From the NCBI RefSeq assembly GCF_000716595.1, contig NZ_JNXC01000007.1:186001-250000 (forward strand): a stretch of 64,000 nt of DNA. The letters run 5' to 3'. This DNA comes from Saccharothrix sp. NRRL B-16314. Lineage in GTDB: Bacteria > Actinomycetota > Actinomycetes > Mycobacteriales > Pseudonocardiaceae. A program made the translations under genes and the position numbers. This document shows, in pieces, positions 50,281 to 58,762 of the stretch. Below the pieces are notes generated by a model. That model did no database searches and was not told the origin of the DNA. It saw nothing but the letters and a program-made list of their open reading frames with translations. The first letter of the stretch is position 1. Every line of letters starts with the position of its first letter.

Positions 50281-51090
50281 GCTTTTCCGTGATTTGTATT
50301 CACGTGGTGACCGGCCGGTGGAAATAAAGTGCGGAAACAACCGTGACCGGTGAAATCGCGGCGCAATACCGGGAATTGTGGCTTCGACCGGACCCGCGGC
50401 GGCGCCGTGACCGGCCCCCGCGAGGGCGCGGTGGGTCGTAACGCGATCACTGCTCGTGCCGACAGGTGGGCAGGGGAGGTCGACGTGGCGGACGTGTTCA
50501 CCAGCCGTGCGGGGGAGGGCTCGTGGTCGAACTGCGGGAATGGCCGGCCGTAGTCCGGTCGCCGGCGCCGGAACGCGGTCGACGACGCGTCGGCCCTGCG
50601 CGGCCGGGTCGGTGGGACGTGACGGCACGATGATCGCCACCGGCGGCCGAGGCGCGACCGTCACGCTGGGGGTCGAGGCCGATCCCGACCCGGCCGGTCG
50701 GGTGCACCACCCCATCCTCCGGAGCGTGAAGGACCACGTTCGGGCGCACCGCGATCGGCGTTCCCCGACTCGGCGCGGCACCAGCCGACGACCTGGGCGC
50801 TGTCCGCACTCCGCGACCGGCCGGGCGAAATGGCCCGCCTGGTGACTGCCGGCCGCCTGAACCAGGCGCTACCTGCCCGATCCGGACCAACCGGACACGT
50901 GCGGCGGAGTGCGCTCCAGTGGTGTCAATACGGCAAGCCGCGCCCGGTGGAAACTGAAATATGCTCACTAATCTTGTCGTTGTTCGAAACGGTTCGCGGG
51001 AACGGCCCCCGACGGTCCGGTGAACACCCCGGCTGGTGCCGGCGCTTTCCTCGGCAGGCCATTGCGCCCGATCGTGCTTTCGCGCGAAAG
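50281..51090. other. non-coding gap with a possible WD40 remnant
   Basis: About 800 bases without a convincing gene. AT-rich pieces with repeated GTGACCGG flank 50290-50370. A ribosome-like GGGGAGG precedes GTG 50485 that opens only a 22-codon frame (ending CGNGRP). From about 50615 to 50700 the plus strand reads GRDGTMIATGGRGATVTLG, which resembles the end of a WD40 blade and could be debris of a third such gene. The rest shows nothing I can name. Confidence 0.35.
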
Positions 51091-51117
51091 TTGACCGGTT
51101 GAAATGCGCACTAAGGT
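51091..51117 (+). promoter_or_regulatory. possible promoter of the SARP gene
   Basis: TTGACC (51091-51096) and TAAGGT (51112-51117) are 15 bases apart, shorter than ideal, in an AT-richer patch about 115 bases before the start codon. A TAGCGT at 51141-51146 is an alternative -10. Confidence 0.35.
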
Positions 51118-51230
51118 GCTCAACGTGCGTGAACAGGTGCTAGCGTGCCCTGGCCGAGTCCGGGGGCGGTGGCAGCTCGGCGCAACGGTCGGGTGGCCGC
51201 GCAATCACGCGAGAATGTGAGGTGCGTGCG

Positions 51231-54200
51231 GTGGGATTGCGGATTCTCGGTCCTCTCCAACTCGTCGTCGGGAGTCGCTCGTACAAGATCGGCGGCCCTC
51301 GGGAGCACGTCGTGCTCGCCACGCTCGCCCTGAAGCCCAACCGGGTCACGTCCGTCGAGCAGTTGGTGGACGCCATCTGGGGCGACGTGCCGCCCTCCAC
51401 CGCACGCGGCCAGATCCAGGGCTGCATCTCCGGCCTGCGCAAGCTGTTCAGCGACGCCGGCATCCCGGACGCGATCAAGACCTGGCCCTCCGGCTACCTG
51501 CTCGCCCTGTCCGACGACGAGCTGGACAGCGGCACGTTCGGCAAGCTCGTCGCCGCCGCGCAGCGGGAAGCCGCGGACAACAAGCCGGACCAGGCGGCGG
51601 CGACGCTGCGTGCCGCGTTGGACCTGTGGCGCGGCCCCGCGCTCGACGGCATCCAGAGCGACGCCGTGCGCCGGGCCGCGGCGTTGCTGGAGGACGCGCG
51701 CATCGCCGCCGTCGAGGAACGGGTGCGGCTCGACCTCGAACTCGGCCGGCACGACGAGATCACCGGCGAGCTGCGCGGACTGGTGGCCGAACACCCCCTG
51801 CGCGAGCGGCTGCACGGCTTCCTGATGCTCGCGCTGTACAGGTCGGGCAGGCAGGCCGAGGCACTGGACGTGTGCCGCCGCGTCCGCGCCACCCTCGTGG
51901 AAGAGCTGGGCATCGACCCCGGCCAGGAGTTGCAGGACCTGGAACACGCGGTGCTCAACCGCGATCCGTCGCTCGACCTGGCGCCGCCGCCCGGCGCGCC
52001 GCCCGAGTCGGCCGAGCAGCCGCCCGCGAGCCCCCGCCAGCTCCCCAGCAGCATCGCCGACTTCATCGGCCGCGACCAGCACATCGCCGAGATCCGCCAC
52101 GTCCTGCCCGGCGCGGGTCGCCCGGAGGCCGCCCGGTACGCGGTGCCGGTCGTGGCGATCTCCGGCCGCGGCGGCGTCGGCAAGTCGACGCTCGCGCTGC
52201 GGGTCGCGCACGAGCTGAGCGAGCACTACCCGGACGGGCACCTCTACGTCGACCTGCAAGGCGGCGAAGTGCGCACCGGTCTGCTCCTGGCCCGGTTCCT
52301 GCGCGCCCTCGGCGTCAGCGGCGCGGTCATGCCGAACGACGTCGCCGAGCGCGCCGAGCTGTACCGCAGCCGGCTCGCCAGCAAGCGGCTGCTGCTCCTG
52401 CTGGACGACGTGACCAGCGAGGACCAGGTGCTGCCGCTGTTACCGGGCAGCCCGAGCTGCGCGGTCATCGTGACCAGCCGGGTCCGGTTGGCGGGGTTGG
52501 CGGGCGCGCACCGGGTCGACCTCGACGCGTTCGACGACGCCACCTCCGCCGAGTTGCTGGCGAAGATCGTCGGCCCCGAACGCCTGCGCGCCGAGCCCGA
52601 CCGCACGGACGAGCTGGTCCGCTACTGCGGCGGCCTGCCGCTGGCGCTGCGGATCGCGGGCGCGCGGCTGGCGTCCCGGCCGCAGTGGCGGATCGCCGAG
52701 CTGACCCGGCGGATGCGCAGCGAGGTGCGCCGGCTGGACGAGTTCAGCCACCACGGCCTGGAGCTGCGTTCCAGCATGGGCATGACCTACCGCAGCCTGC
52801 CCGACCGGGCCAAGCGCCTGTTCCGGCTGTTCGCGCTGATCGAGGCGCCGGACTTCCCCGGCTGGACGGCCGCCGCGCTGCTGGACTCCGACCCCATCGA
52901 CGCCGAGGAGGCGTTGGAGCGGCTGGTCGACGCCCAGATGATCGACACGGTCCACGGGCAGTCGCGACAACTGCGCTACCGCTTCCACGACCTGGTCCGC
53001 GTCTACGCGCGGGAACAGCTGGTGGAGGTCGAGACGGAAGCCGAGCGCGCCGACGCGACGACCAGGGTGCTCGGCGCGTGGCTGGCGCTCGCGGAACGGG
53101 CGCACCGCAAGGAGTACGGCGGCGACCACACGATCCTGCACGGCACCGCGCCGCGGTGGCACGTCGACGAGTGGGCCGACACGGTGCTGGTCGACAACCC
53201 GGTGGACTGGCTGGAGAACGAGCGGTACGCGCTGGTGGCCGCCGTCCGCCAAGCCGCGGCGGCCGGCCTGGACGAGCTGTGCTGGGACCTCGCGCTGACC
53301 GCGGTCAGCGTCTTCGAGGTCAAGGGCTACCTGGACGACTGGCGGGAGACCGCGGAACTGGCGCTGCGCGTGACCGAGTGCGCGGGCAACCGCACCGGCT
53401 GCGGTGCGATGCTCTACTCGCTCGGCACGCTGCACACCATCCAGAAGCAACTGCCCGCGGCCGAGCGGTACTTCACGTCGGCCCTGGCGCTGTTCGAAGC
53501 CGACGACAACGTCCACGGCCAGGCGCTGGTGCTGCGCAACGCCGCGCTGGTCGACCGGATGCGCGGCGATTTCGAGCCCATGCTCGCCAAGTACGGCGAC
53601 GCGCTGGTGAAGATGCGCGCCGTCGGCGACCTCATCGGCGAGGCGAACATCCTGCGCAGCCTGGCGAAGTTCCACATCGACGAGGGTGAGGTCGACGTGG
53701 CCCGCCAGATGCTCGGCGACGCGCTGGCGCTCTGCCGGCGCGCCGGCTACCTGCGCGGTGAGGCGCAGGTGATGAGCCGGTTCGCCGAGCTGCACCTGCG
53801 CGCCGGCCAGGTCCTCCAGGCCAGGCGGGCGCTGCACAGCGTGCTGCGGACCGTGCGGGAGATCGGCGACCGGATCGGCGAAGCGCACGCGTTGTACGGG
53901 CTGGCGATGGTGCGGCGCCGGGAGGGTCGGATGGACAGCGCGGAGACGACGCTCGTGCACGCGTTGTCCATCGCCCAGCGCGTCGGGGACCGCATGATCG
54001 AAGGGCAGTCCCACTTCGCACTGGGGGAGATCGCGGTCGTCCGGGACGACACCGCGAGCGCGGCGGGGCACCTCGCGGAGGCGCGCACGGTGTTCGGCGA
54101 CCTCGGCTCGTCGGTGTGGCTGGCGAAGACGCTGATCCTGCTGTCGGAGGTGCAGGACGGCGGGGACGACCCGACCCTGGCCGACGAGAGCCTGGAGCAG

Positions 54201-54320
54201 GCCGCGATCCTGCTGTCGAAGGTGGATTCGAAGGAAGCGGTCCGGCTGCTCAAGAGCCTGGACACGGCGAGGTCCGCGCTGTTCGACGACGGTGGCGAAG
54301 CGGCGCGGATCTTGGACTAG
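51231..54320 (+). CDS. AfsR/SARP-type regulator with NB-ARC and TPR domains
   Basis: 1029 residues: OmpR-type winged helix (about 1-95; LGPLQLVVGSRSYKIGGPRE), bacterial transcriptional activation domain (about 98-243; RAALDLWRGPALDG), NB-ARC ATPase (about 270-520) with Walker A ISGRGGVGKST and LLLLLDDV, then TPR repeats (about 720-1000). Such proteins activate secondary-metabolite operons. GTG 51231 has GAGG 8 bases upstream and begins directly at the conserved strand. Codon 404 (52440-52442) is TTA, a rare leucine codon read by the bldA tRNA in streptomycetes. Confidence 0.93.
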   Translation: MGLRILGPLQLVVGSRSYKIGGPREHVVLATLALKPNRVTSVEQLVDAIWGDVPPSTARGQIQGCISGLRKLFSDAGIPDAIKTWPSGYLLALSDDELDSGTFGKLVAAAQREAADNKPDQAAATLRAALDLWRGPALDGIQSDAVRRAAALLEDARIAAVEERVRLDLELGRHDEITGELRGLVAEHPLRERLHGFLMLALYRSGRQAEALDVCRRVRATLVEELGIDPGQELQDLEHAVLNRDPSLDLAPPPGAPPESAEQPPASPRQLPSSIADFIGRDQHIAEIRHVLPGAGRPEAARYAVPVVAISGRGGVGKSTLALRVAHELSEHYPDGHLYVDLQGGEVRTGLLLARFLRALGVSGAVMPNDVAERAELYRSRLASKRLLLLLDDVTSEDQVLPLLPGSPSCAVIVTSRVRLAGLAGAHRVDLDAFDDATSAELLAKIVGPERLRAEPDRTDELVRYCGGLPLALRIAGARLASRPQWRIAELTRRMRSEVRRLDEFSHHGLELRSSMGMTYRSLPDRAKRLFRLFALIEAPDFPGWTAAALLDSDPIDAEEALERLVDAQMIDTVHGQSRQLRYRFHDLVRVYAREQLVEVETEAERADATTRVLGAWLALAERAHRKEYGGDHTILHGTAPRWHVDEWADTVLVDNPVDWLENERYALVAAVRQAAAAGLDELCWDLALTAVSVFEVKGYLDDWRETAELALRVTECAGNRTGCGAMLYSLGTLHTIQKQLPAAERYFTSALALFEADDNVHGQALVLRNAALVDRMRGDFEPMLAKYGDALVKMRAVGDLIGEANILRSLAKFHIDEGEVDVARQMLGDALALCRRAGYLRGEAQVMSRFAELHLRAGQVLQARRALHSVLRTVREIGDRIGEAHALYGLAMVRRREGRMDSAETTLVHALSIAQRVGDRMIEGQSHFALGEIAVVRDDTASAAGHLAEARTVFGDLGSSVWLAKTLILLSEVQDGGDDPTLADESLEQAAILLSKVDSKEAVRLLKSLDTARSALFDDGGEAARILD

Positions 54321-54465
54321 CCGGAGTTGCCGGACTTGTCGAAGTGGCCGGAGTTTCCGGACTTGCCCGAGTTGTCGAAGTTGTCGGGGTCGCGGGACTT
54401 GCCGGGGATCGCAGGACTTGCGGTGGTTGCGAGGATCGCACGACTTGCCGGAGTTGCCGGGCGCG
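54321..54465 (+). repeat. 9-bp imperfect tandem array after the SARP gene
   Basis: About sixteen 9-base units with consensus CCGGACTTG/CCGGAGTTG begin at the base after the SARP TAG stop (54318-54320). Units 1-10 keep exact phase; one unit near 54411 has an extra base. Several CCGGA/TCCGG pairs allow small hairpins, so the array may act as a diffuse 3' end. The SARP frame stays open through it as a tripeptide repeat. Confidence 0.75.
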
Positions 54466-54472
54466 CAGTCGG

Positions 54473-54679
54473 TCAGTCCCAGGGCGAGTCGTTGTTGGCG
54501 GACCGCGGCGGCGCGGTGGGCAGGCGCATCGCGTTGCTGGACCCGGTGTCGTTCACCGCGGGGTGGGGCGCGTCCCTCAGCGAGTCGGAGGCCAGGGCCA
54601 CCGGGGACGTCTCGACCACGATGGCGAGGAAAGCCGACAACCCCACGGCGGATCTGGCGAAGTTTCGTTTCGTGAACAC
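54473..54679 (-). CDS. small secreted peptide precursor
   Basis: 68 residues. From GTG 54679 (GGGAG about 11 bases upstream) the N-terminus is KRNFAR, followed by a hydrophobic core and the cleavage site PVALA/SD near residue 30. The predicted mature peptide of about 38 residues is Asp/Asn/Pro-rich, has no Cys and ends NNDSPWD. It converges on the SARP gene and diverges from the cyclodeaminase-like gene. No family is recognised; a signalling, bait or precursor peptide is possible. A TTG at 54697 would add six residues. Confidence 0.55.
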   Translation of the reverse strand: MFTKRNFARSAVGLSAFLAIVVETSPVALASDSLRDAPHPAVNDTGSSNAMRLPTAPPRSANNDSPWD

Positions 54680-54878
54680 GGCGGCGGATTCTCCCAAACC
54701 TCGGGCGGCAGTTTTCTGGTGCTTCTCCGATCTCGACCGTAGCCACGCCGCTGCCGGATGACCGTTGAACGGCTGTCGATGCCTTCCGGGCCACCGGAAG
54801 CGGTTCGGAAGAGGTTGGGAAGCGCGGTGTGCACGATAGGGCGGGAACCGTCCTCATTCGGCACGCCGGAGGCGTCAC

Positions 54879-55847
54879 ATGACCGGAGCTGTCCTGCGAC
54901 TCAGCGCCGACGAGGTCTTGCGCGCGATCGAGGACGTGGACCCGGTCGCCGTGGTCGCCGAAGAGCTGACCGGTGGAACCCACCCGGACGAGCCGCCGAC
55001 GTGCAGGTTCGTCGCCGACCCGGAACGCGCGGCGCACCTGCGGCACGAGCAGACCGCCGTGCAGGACCTGGTCACCGGCGACGTGTGCCTGTTCCCGGCG
55101 TCCTGCCTCCGGCTGGTCCGCGCCGCCGCACTGGTCGGTCTCGCCGCCCGTGAGGTGCACGCCGACGGGGTGGTGACCGCCGCGCTGTTCGCCTCGCCCG
55201 CGGCCACTCCGCTGCACCTCGCCGTCATCGCCCGGCACGTGCCCTGGCTGACCCACATCTCCGTGCACACGGCGGACATCGCGAGTCCGGTGCCGATCGG
55301 ACGGGCGTTGCTGGACCAACTCGAAGCGGCGGGCATCGGCATCTCCGCCACCGCCGACATGCGGCACGCGGCAGCCGGTGCGAACCTGCTGATCACCTCC
55401 GACTTCGCCGCGGACCGGCTGGCGGTCGGGCTGCCGCCGCTCGGTTCGCTGACCGTCAACGCCACCGGCGTCGACCTGCCGTCGGACCTGCTGGACAGCG
55501 TCGACCAGGTCTACGTCGACGACCTCGGCCTGCTGCCGGCCAACCGGCACCGGGCCGTGGCCGCGATGCACCTGGCGGAGCCCGGAACGCACGAAGAGCT
55601 GGCACCACGCACCGAGGGCTGGTACCGCCCGCACGCCGCGTGGCGGCACCGGCGGCGCGTCGAAGCGGACCTCGGCCGGGTGCTCACCGGACACCACCCC
55701 GGACGAAGCGACCCCGACGACATCCTGCTGGTGGAACTGCTCGGCGTCGGCACGGAGAACGCCGCGCTGGGCGGCCGGCTCCAGCGTGCCGCGCTGGAAC
55801 GCGGCCTGGGTGTCCGGCTGGCCGATCGTCCCCGTTCGACCCGATGA
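54879..55847 (+). CDS. ornithine cyclodeaminase/mu-crystallin-like protein with altered cofactor loop
   Basis: 322 residues aligned in layout with the OCD/mu-crystallin/SbnB family: substrate domain with ERAAHLRHEQ, then a Rossmann-like half (VTAALFASPAATPLHLAVIARH, split here at ASPAAT; LTHISVHTADIA; GANLLITSDFA; NATGVDLPSDL). The position of the usual GxGxxA nucleotide loop reads ASPAAT, so NAD(H) binding may be lost or changed. Family members make or use amino-acid imines such as proline from ornithine. GGAGG 6 bases before ATG 54879. It opens a run toward the second regulator. Confidence 0.66.
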   Translation: MTGAVLRLSADEVLRAIEDVDPVAVVAEELTGGTHPDEPPTCRFVADPERAAHLRHEQTAVQDLVTGDVCLFPASCLRLVRAAALVGLAAREVHADGVVTAALFASPAATPLHLAVIARHVPWLTHISVHTADIASPVPIGRALLDQLEAAGIGISATADMRHAAAGANLLITSDFAADRLAVGLPPLGSLTVNATGVDLPSDLLDSVDQVYVDDLGLLPANRHRAVAAMHLAEPGTHEELAPRTEGWYRPHAAWRHRRRVEADLGRVLTGHHPGRSDPDDILLVELLGVGTENAALGGRLQRAALERGLGVRLADRPRSTR

Positions 55848-55931
55848 CCCACACGGCGTGCCCCGCGCCGTGCGCAGTTCCGCGGTGTCCCGCCGGATGC
55901 CGCGTGTCGAGGTGAAGCAGGAGAACCGACC

Positions 55932-56924
55932 ATGCAGACCGTGATCGCGTTACGCCCGGAGATCGTCAGAATATCGGAGCACCAACTCCTCGACGTCTAC
56001 CGCTACGCCACCCGGAACGGCGCGATCGACGGGATCGACCGGGTGGCCGCGGAACTGGGGATGGGCACCCACGAGGTGAACGCCGCGGTGAACCAGCTCC
56101 TGGAGAGCCGGCTGCTGCGCGCCGACCGGGACCGCAGGCTGGTGCCCGTCGACCCCGAGGTGGCGACGGCGCTGCTGGTCTCGCCGATGGAACGGGAGAT
56201 CTACCAGCGCCGCGAGCTGATCGCGCAGATCCGGCAGCGCGCCGAAGCGTTCCGCCAGGACTACGCCGACACCGCCGGGCAGGCCGCGGTGGAGCGGATC
56301 ACGGGCGACCTGGAGGTCAACGGTCTGCTCCGGGTCGCGGCCGAGGCCTGCCGCGAAGAGGTGCTGGTGCTGCGGTCCGGCGCGTTCGACTCCGACGAGC
56401 TGGACGACTTCCTGTCGGTGTGCGGCGGGCTGGTCGAGCGGGGCGTGGCGGTCAGGATGGTCTGCCAGCACCGCGACCGGGCCGACTTCGCCAGCCGGGT
56501 GAAGATCCGGCGGCTGACCGACTCGGGCGCCGTGGTGCGCACGGTGAGCCACCTGCCGCGGACCGCCGTCGTCTTCGACCGGTCGTCGGCGGTGCTGATG
56601 GGCAGCCACCCGGCGGAAGCCGTCGCGTCCTGGGTGCGGCACGACGAGGTGGTCCCGTTCCTGCTGGACGTGTTCAACCACCTGTGGGACGTGGCGACGT
56701 CGTTGGAGGCGGCCGATTCCGGTTACGCCGAGGTCGCCGACGACCTGTTGCAGACGGTGGCCAGCTTGATGGCCAAGGGGTTCACCGACGAGGTCGTCGC
56801 GCGCAAGCTCGGCATGTCGGTGCGCACCTGTCGGCGGCACATCGCCGCGTTGATGCGTGATCTGGACGCGGTGAGCCGGTTCCAGGCGGGCGTGCGCGCT
56901 GCCTGCCGCGCGTTGGTGAGCTGA
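55932..56924 (+). CDS. HTH regulator with LuxR-type C-terminus
   Basis: 330 residues. The N-terminal winged helix resembles TrmB-like domains (LLDVYRYATRNGAIDGIDRV), the middle is a phospholipase-D-like alpha/beta domain (ARAVVFDRSSAVLMGS pattern), and the C-terminus is a LuxR-type helix-turn-helix (KGFTDEVVARKLGMSVRTCR). This composite regulator type is frequent in actinomycete biosynthetic loci. Codon 7 (55950-55952) is TTA, so translation should depend on a bldA-like tRNA. AGGAG precedes ATG 55932. Confidence 0.82.
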   Translation: MQTVIALRPEIVRISEHQLLDVYRYATRNGAIDGIDRVAAELGMGTHEVNAAVNQLLESRLLRADRDRRLVPVDPEVATALLVSPMEREIYQRRELIAQIRQRAEAFRQDYADTAGQAAVERITGDLEVNGLLRVAAEACREEVLVLRSGAFDSDELDDFLSVCGGLVERGVAVRMVCQHRDRADFASRVKIRRLTDSGAVVRTVSHLPRTAVVFDRSSAVLMGSHPAEAVASWVRHDEVVPFLLDVFNHLWDVATSLEAADSGYAEVADDLLQTVASLMAKGFTDEVVARKLGMSVRTCRRHIAALMRDLDAVSRFQAGVRAACRALVS

Positions 56925-56940
56925 GTGCGGTGGTCGGCAC

Positions 56941-56990
56941 TGCCGGGTGCGCCGAGCCCGCCGATCCGGCATGGCTCGGCCCACCCGGCA
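56941..56990. terminator. bidirectional terminator
   Basis: TGCCGGGTG (56941-56949) with CACCCGGCA (56982-56990) and GCCGAGCC (56951-56958) with GGCTCGGC (56973-56980) form a 17-bp stem with one C-C mismatch and a 14-base loop between the converging regulator and condensation genes. Confidence 0.88.
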
Positions 56991-56993
56991 CGG

Positions 56994-58580
56994 TCAGGGT
57001 GCGGTGAGCTTCGTGGCCACGTGCCGCATCGGTCGGCCGCCGGCGAGGTCGTAGACGGAAACGCCGGTCCAGCCCTGCTCGGCGAGGTCCGCGAGCACGC
57101 GGGGGATGCGCAGGACCCGGCCGCCGGCGCTCACGTAGCCGTCGTCCGGGGACGCATCCGGGAGCCCGTTCACCTGGCTCACGGCCGTCAGGAGTGCTTG
57201 TACCGCTTCAGGGTCGGCTGTCTCGTGGGTGGGGGGAACGACCGGGACCGGCTCGGCGAACCCGCAGAGGTCGGTCACGTTGTCGACGGTGAGGTCGGCG
57301 GCGGGGTCGTCGAGCGCGAGCAGCACGGCCTCGTAGCCGCGCAGGAACCGCTCCACAGCGTCGGCGTCCATCACGGTCGACGCGGCGTTGAGCCCGACGA
57401 CCACGGCGTCCTGCAGTTCGATCACGCGGAAGTACGTGTCGGCCCCGTACTCGGCCCAGGCGGCCGGGGTGGGGTTCCAGGTGAACTTCGTCCGCCTGGC
57501 GCGGGTGGCGTGGTCGCCGTGGTTGAGGAAGTTCAGCTCCGAGCCCGTCCGCAGCACCTCGCCCCGCCGGGAACCCTCGCGGGACACCAGCTCCAGCAGC
57601 TCGTCGTACGGGACGTAGGCGTGGTCCTGCCCCTGCCGGAAGCGTTCGGCGGCACGTTTGAGCAACACGGAGAACGGAGGGTTGTCGTGGCAGTCGACCC
57701 GCATCAGCAGCGGCGAGAACAGGCACGTCATCACGTCCGTGCACGGGGTGGCGTCACGGTTGCCGGTGAACGACAGGTGCGAGACCTCACGGCTCCCCGT
57801 GTACGCGGCCATCACCGCCGAGTACACGGCGACGTGCACCAGCGACGGCCACACCCTGTGCCGGTCCGCGACCCGACGGCTCGCCTCCAGCATCGTCGGC
57901 GACGTCAGCGTGGCGCCACGCGCGACGGGGTCGGCCGGTGTGCCGCGCCGCGTGGCGAACACGTCCGGGACGAGCCCGGCGACCTCGTCCCGCCAGTACC
58001 CGAGCGCGATGTCCTTGGCGGCCAGCGCTTCGACGGACGCCTCGTGCGCCGCCAGGTCCGCGGGTTGGCGCAGGACCGGTTCCAGGGCGGCGGGACGGCG
58101 TGCGGCCAGACCCGCGCCCAGCGCCTCGAACTCGCGCTCGAACCGGTCGATCGTCCACGCGTCGAACGCCAGGTGGTTCAGCACCAGCACGACCTGCCTC
58201 GGCGCTCCGTCGCGGGTGATCAGGCACGCCCGCAACGGCCACTCCCCGGCCAGGTCGAACGCGGACGACGACAGCCGTTCGACGACGTCCGCGGGAGTCG
58301 GCGTGCCGTCACGCTCGACGGTCGTTTGGACGAGCGGCACGGCCGCGGGCGGGTGCACGCGCTGCCGCGGCGTGCCGTCGGCGTCCAGGTGGTAGGTCGT
58401 CCGCAACGCCTCGTGCCGGCGCACCAGGTAGTTGAGCGTCGAGCGGACCATCACGGTGGTGACGCCGGCCGGCATGTCGAACCGCAGCACGATGTGGGAC
58501 TCGTGCCGGGCGTGCGGCGGCACCTGGTGGTGTCGCAACCAGATGTAGCGCTGGCCCCAGCACAGGTTCGCACTCTTCAC
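56994..58580 (-). CDS. free-standing NRPS condensation protein with degenerate carrier domain
   Basis: 528 residues from GTG 58580. The condensation domain (about 1-420) has the opening CWGQRYIWL, RRHEALRT and the active-site motif NHLAFDAW: of HHxxxDG the catalytic second His (136) and Asp (140) remain, the first His is Asn and Gly is Ala. The last 75 residues look like a carrier domain (DDGYVSAGG, then GVSVYDLAGGRPMRHVA), but the pantetheine serine position is Val489 (GGRVL). It could join an aminoacyl group from the carrier at 58763 to an acceptor. Transcribed divergently from that carrier gene. Confidence 0.84.
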   Translation of the reverse strand: MKSANLCWGQRYIWLRHHQVPPHARHESHIVLRFDMPAGVTTVMVRSTLNYLVRRHEALRTTYHLDADGTPRQRVHPPAAVPLVQTTVERDGTPTPADVVERLSSSAFDLAGEWPLRACLITRDGAPRQVVLVLNHLAFDAWTIDRFEREFEALGAGLAARRPAALEPVLRQPADLAAHEASVEALAAKDIALGYWRDEVAGLVPDVFATRRGTPADPVARGATLTSPTMLEASRRVADRHRVWPSLVHVAVYSAVMAAYTGSREVSHLSFTGNRDATPCTDVMTCLFSPLLMRVDCHDNPPFSVLLKRAAERFRQGQDHAYVPYDELLELVSREGSRRGEVLRTGSELNFLNHGDHATRARRTKFTWNPTPAAWAEYGADTYFRVIELQDAVVVGLNAASTVMDADAVERFLRGYEAVLLALDDPAADLTVDNVTDLCGFAEPVPVVPPTHETADPEAVQALLTAVSQVNGLPDASPDDGYVSAGGRVLRIPRVLADLAEQGWTGVSVYDLAGGRPMRHVATKLTAP

Positions 58581-58762
58581 GGTGTCCGATGATCGGGGGT
58601 GGGACCGGCCGGGACAATGCGTCCGCCGGTGGCAGCTAGCGGCCGAAATTAATGGCCGGCACCTGCTCGGCGTGATCCTTGACCGGTGCTCGGGTGTTCG
58701 GCGAACCTGACCGTCGACGTGGTGCTCTGTCGGTTCCCGCATCGGCGACCAGAGGTGAAACC
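58581..58762. promoter_or_regulatory. divergent control region of the biosynthetic genes
   Basis: This 182-bp gap contains CGGCC (58640-58644) and GGCCG (58654-58658) around an AT-rich 9-base centre, the perfect palindrome GTTCGGCGAAC (58696-58706), and TTGACC (58679-58684) as a possible -35 toward the carrier gene. These are candidate sites for the locus regulators. I found no clear SARP heptamer direct repeats. Confidence 0.45.

Noticed and set aside
50350..50553. Short plus-strand frame in the gap before the SARP gene
   Set aside because: Only its last 22 codons have a ribosome-like site, and no conserved feature supports translation.
54321..54465. CRISPR-like array
   Set aside because: The units are 9 bp, contiguous and degenerate with no spacers, so this is a minisatellite.
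54321..54761. TAG readthrough extension of the SARP protein
   Set aside because: The frame stays open for about 146 codons, but the first third is a simple repeat and the rest is antisense to the small secreted peptide; no readthrough context is evident.
52440..55697. A minus-strand open frame of more than 1000 codons across the SARP, OCD-like and intergenic regions
   Set aside because: It is antisense to well-supported genes, has a His/Arg/Gln/Val-rich composition typical of reverse frames in GC-rich DNA, contains no domain signature and no ribosome site.
58581..58762. SARP binding site as heptamer direct repeats
   Set aside because: I looked for 7-base repeats 11 or 22 bases apart and saw none that were convincing; only palindromes are reported.
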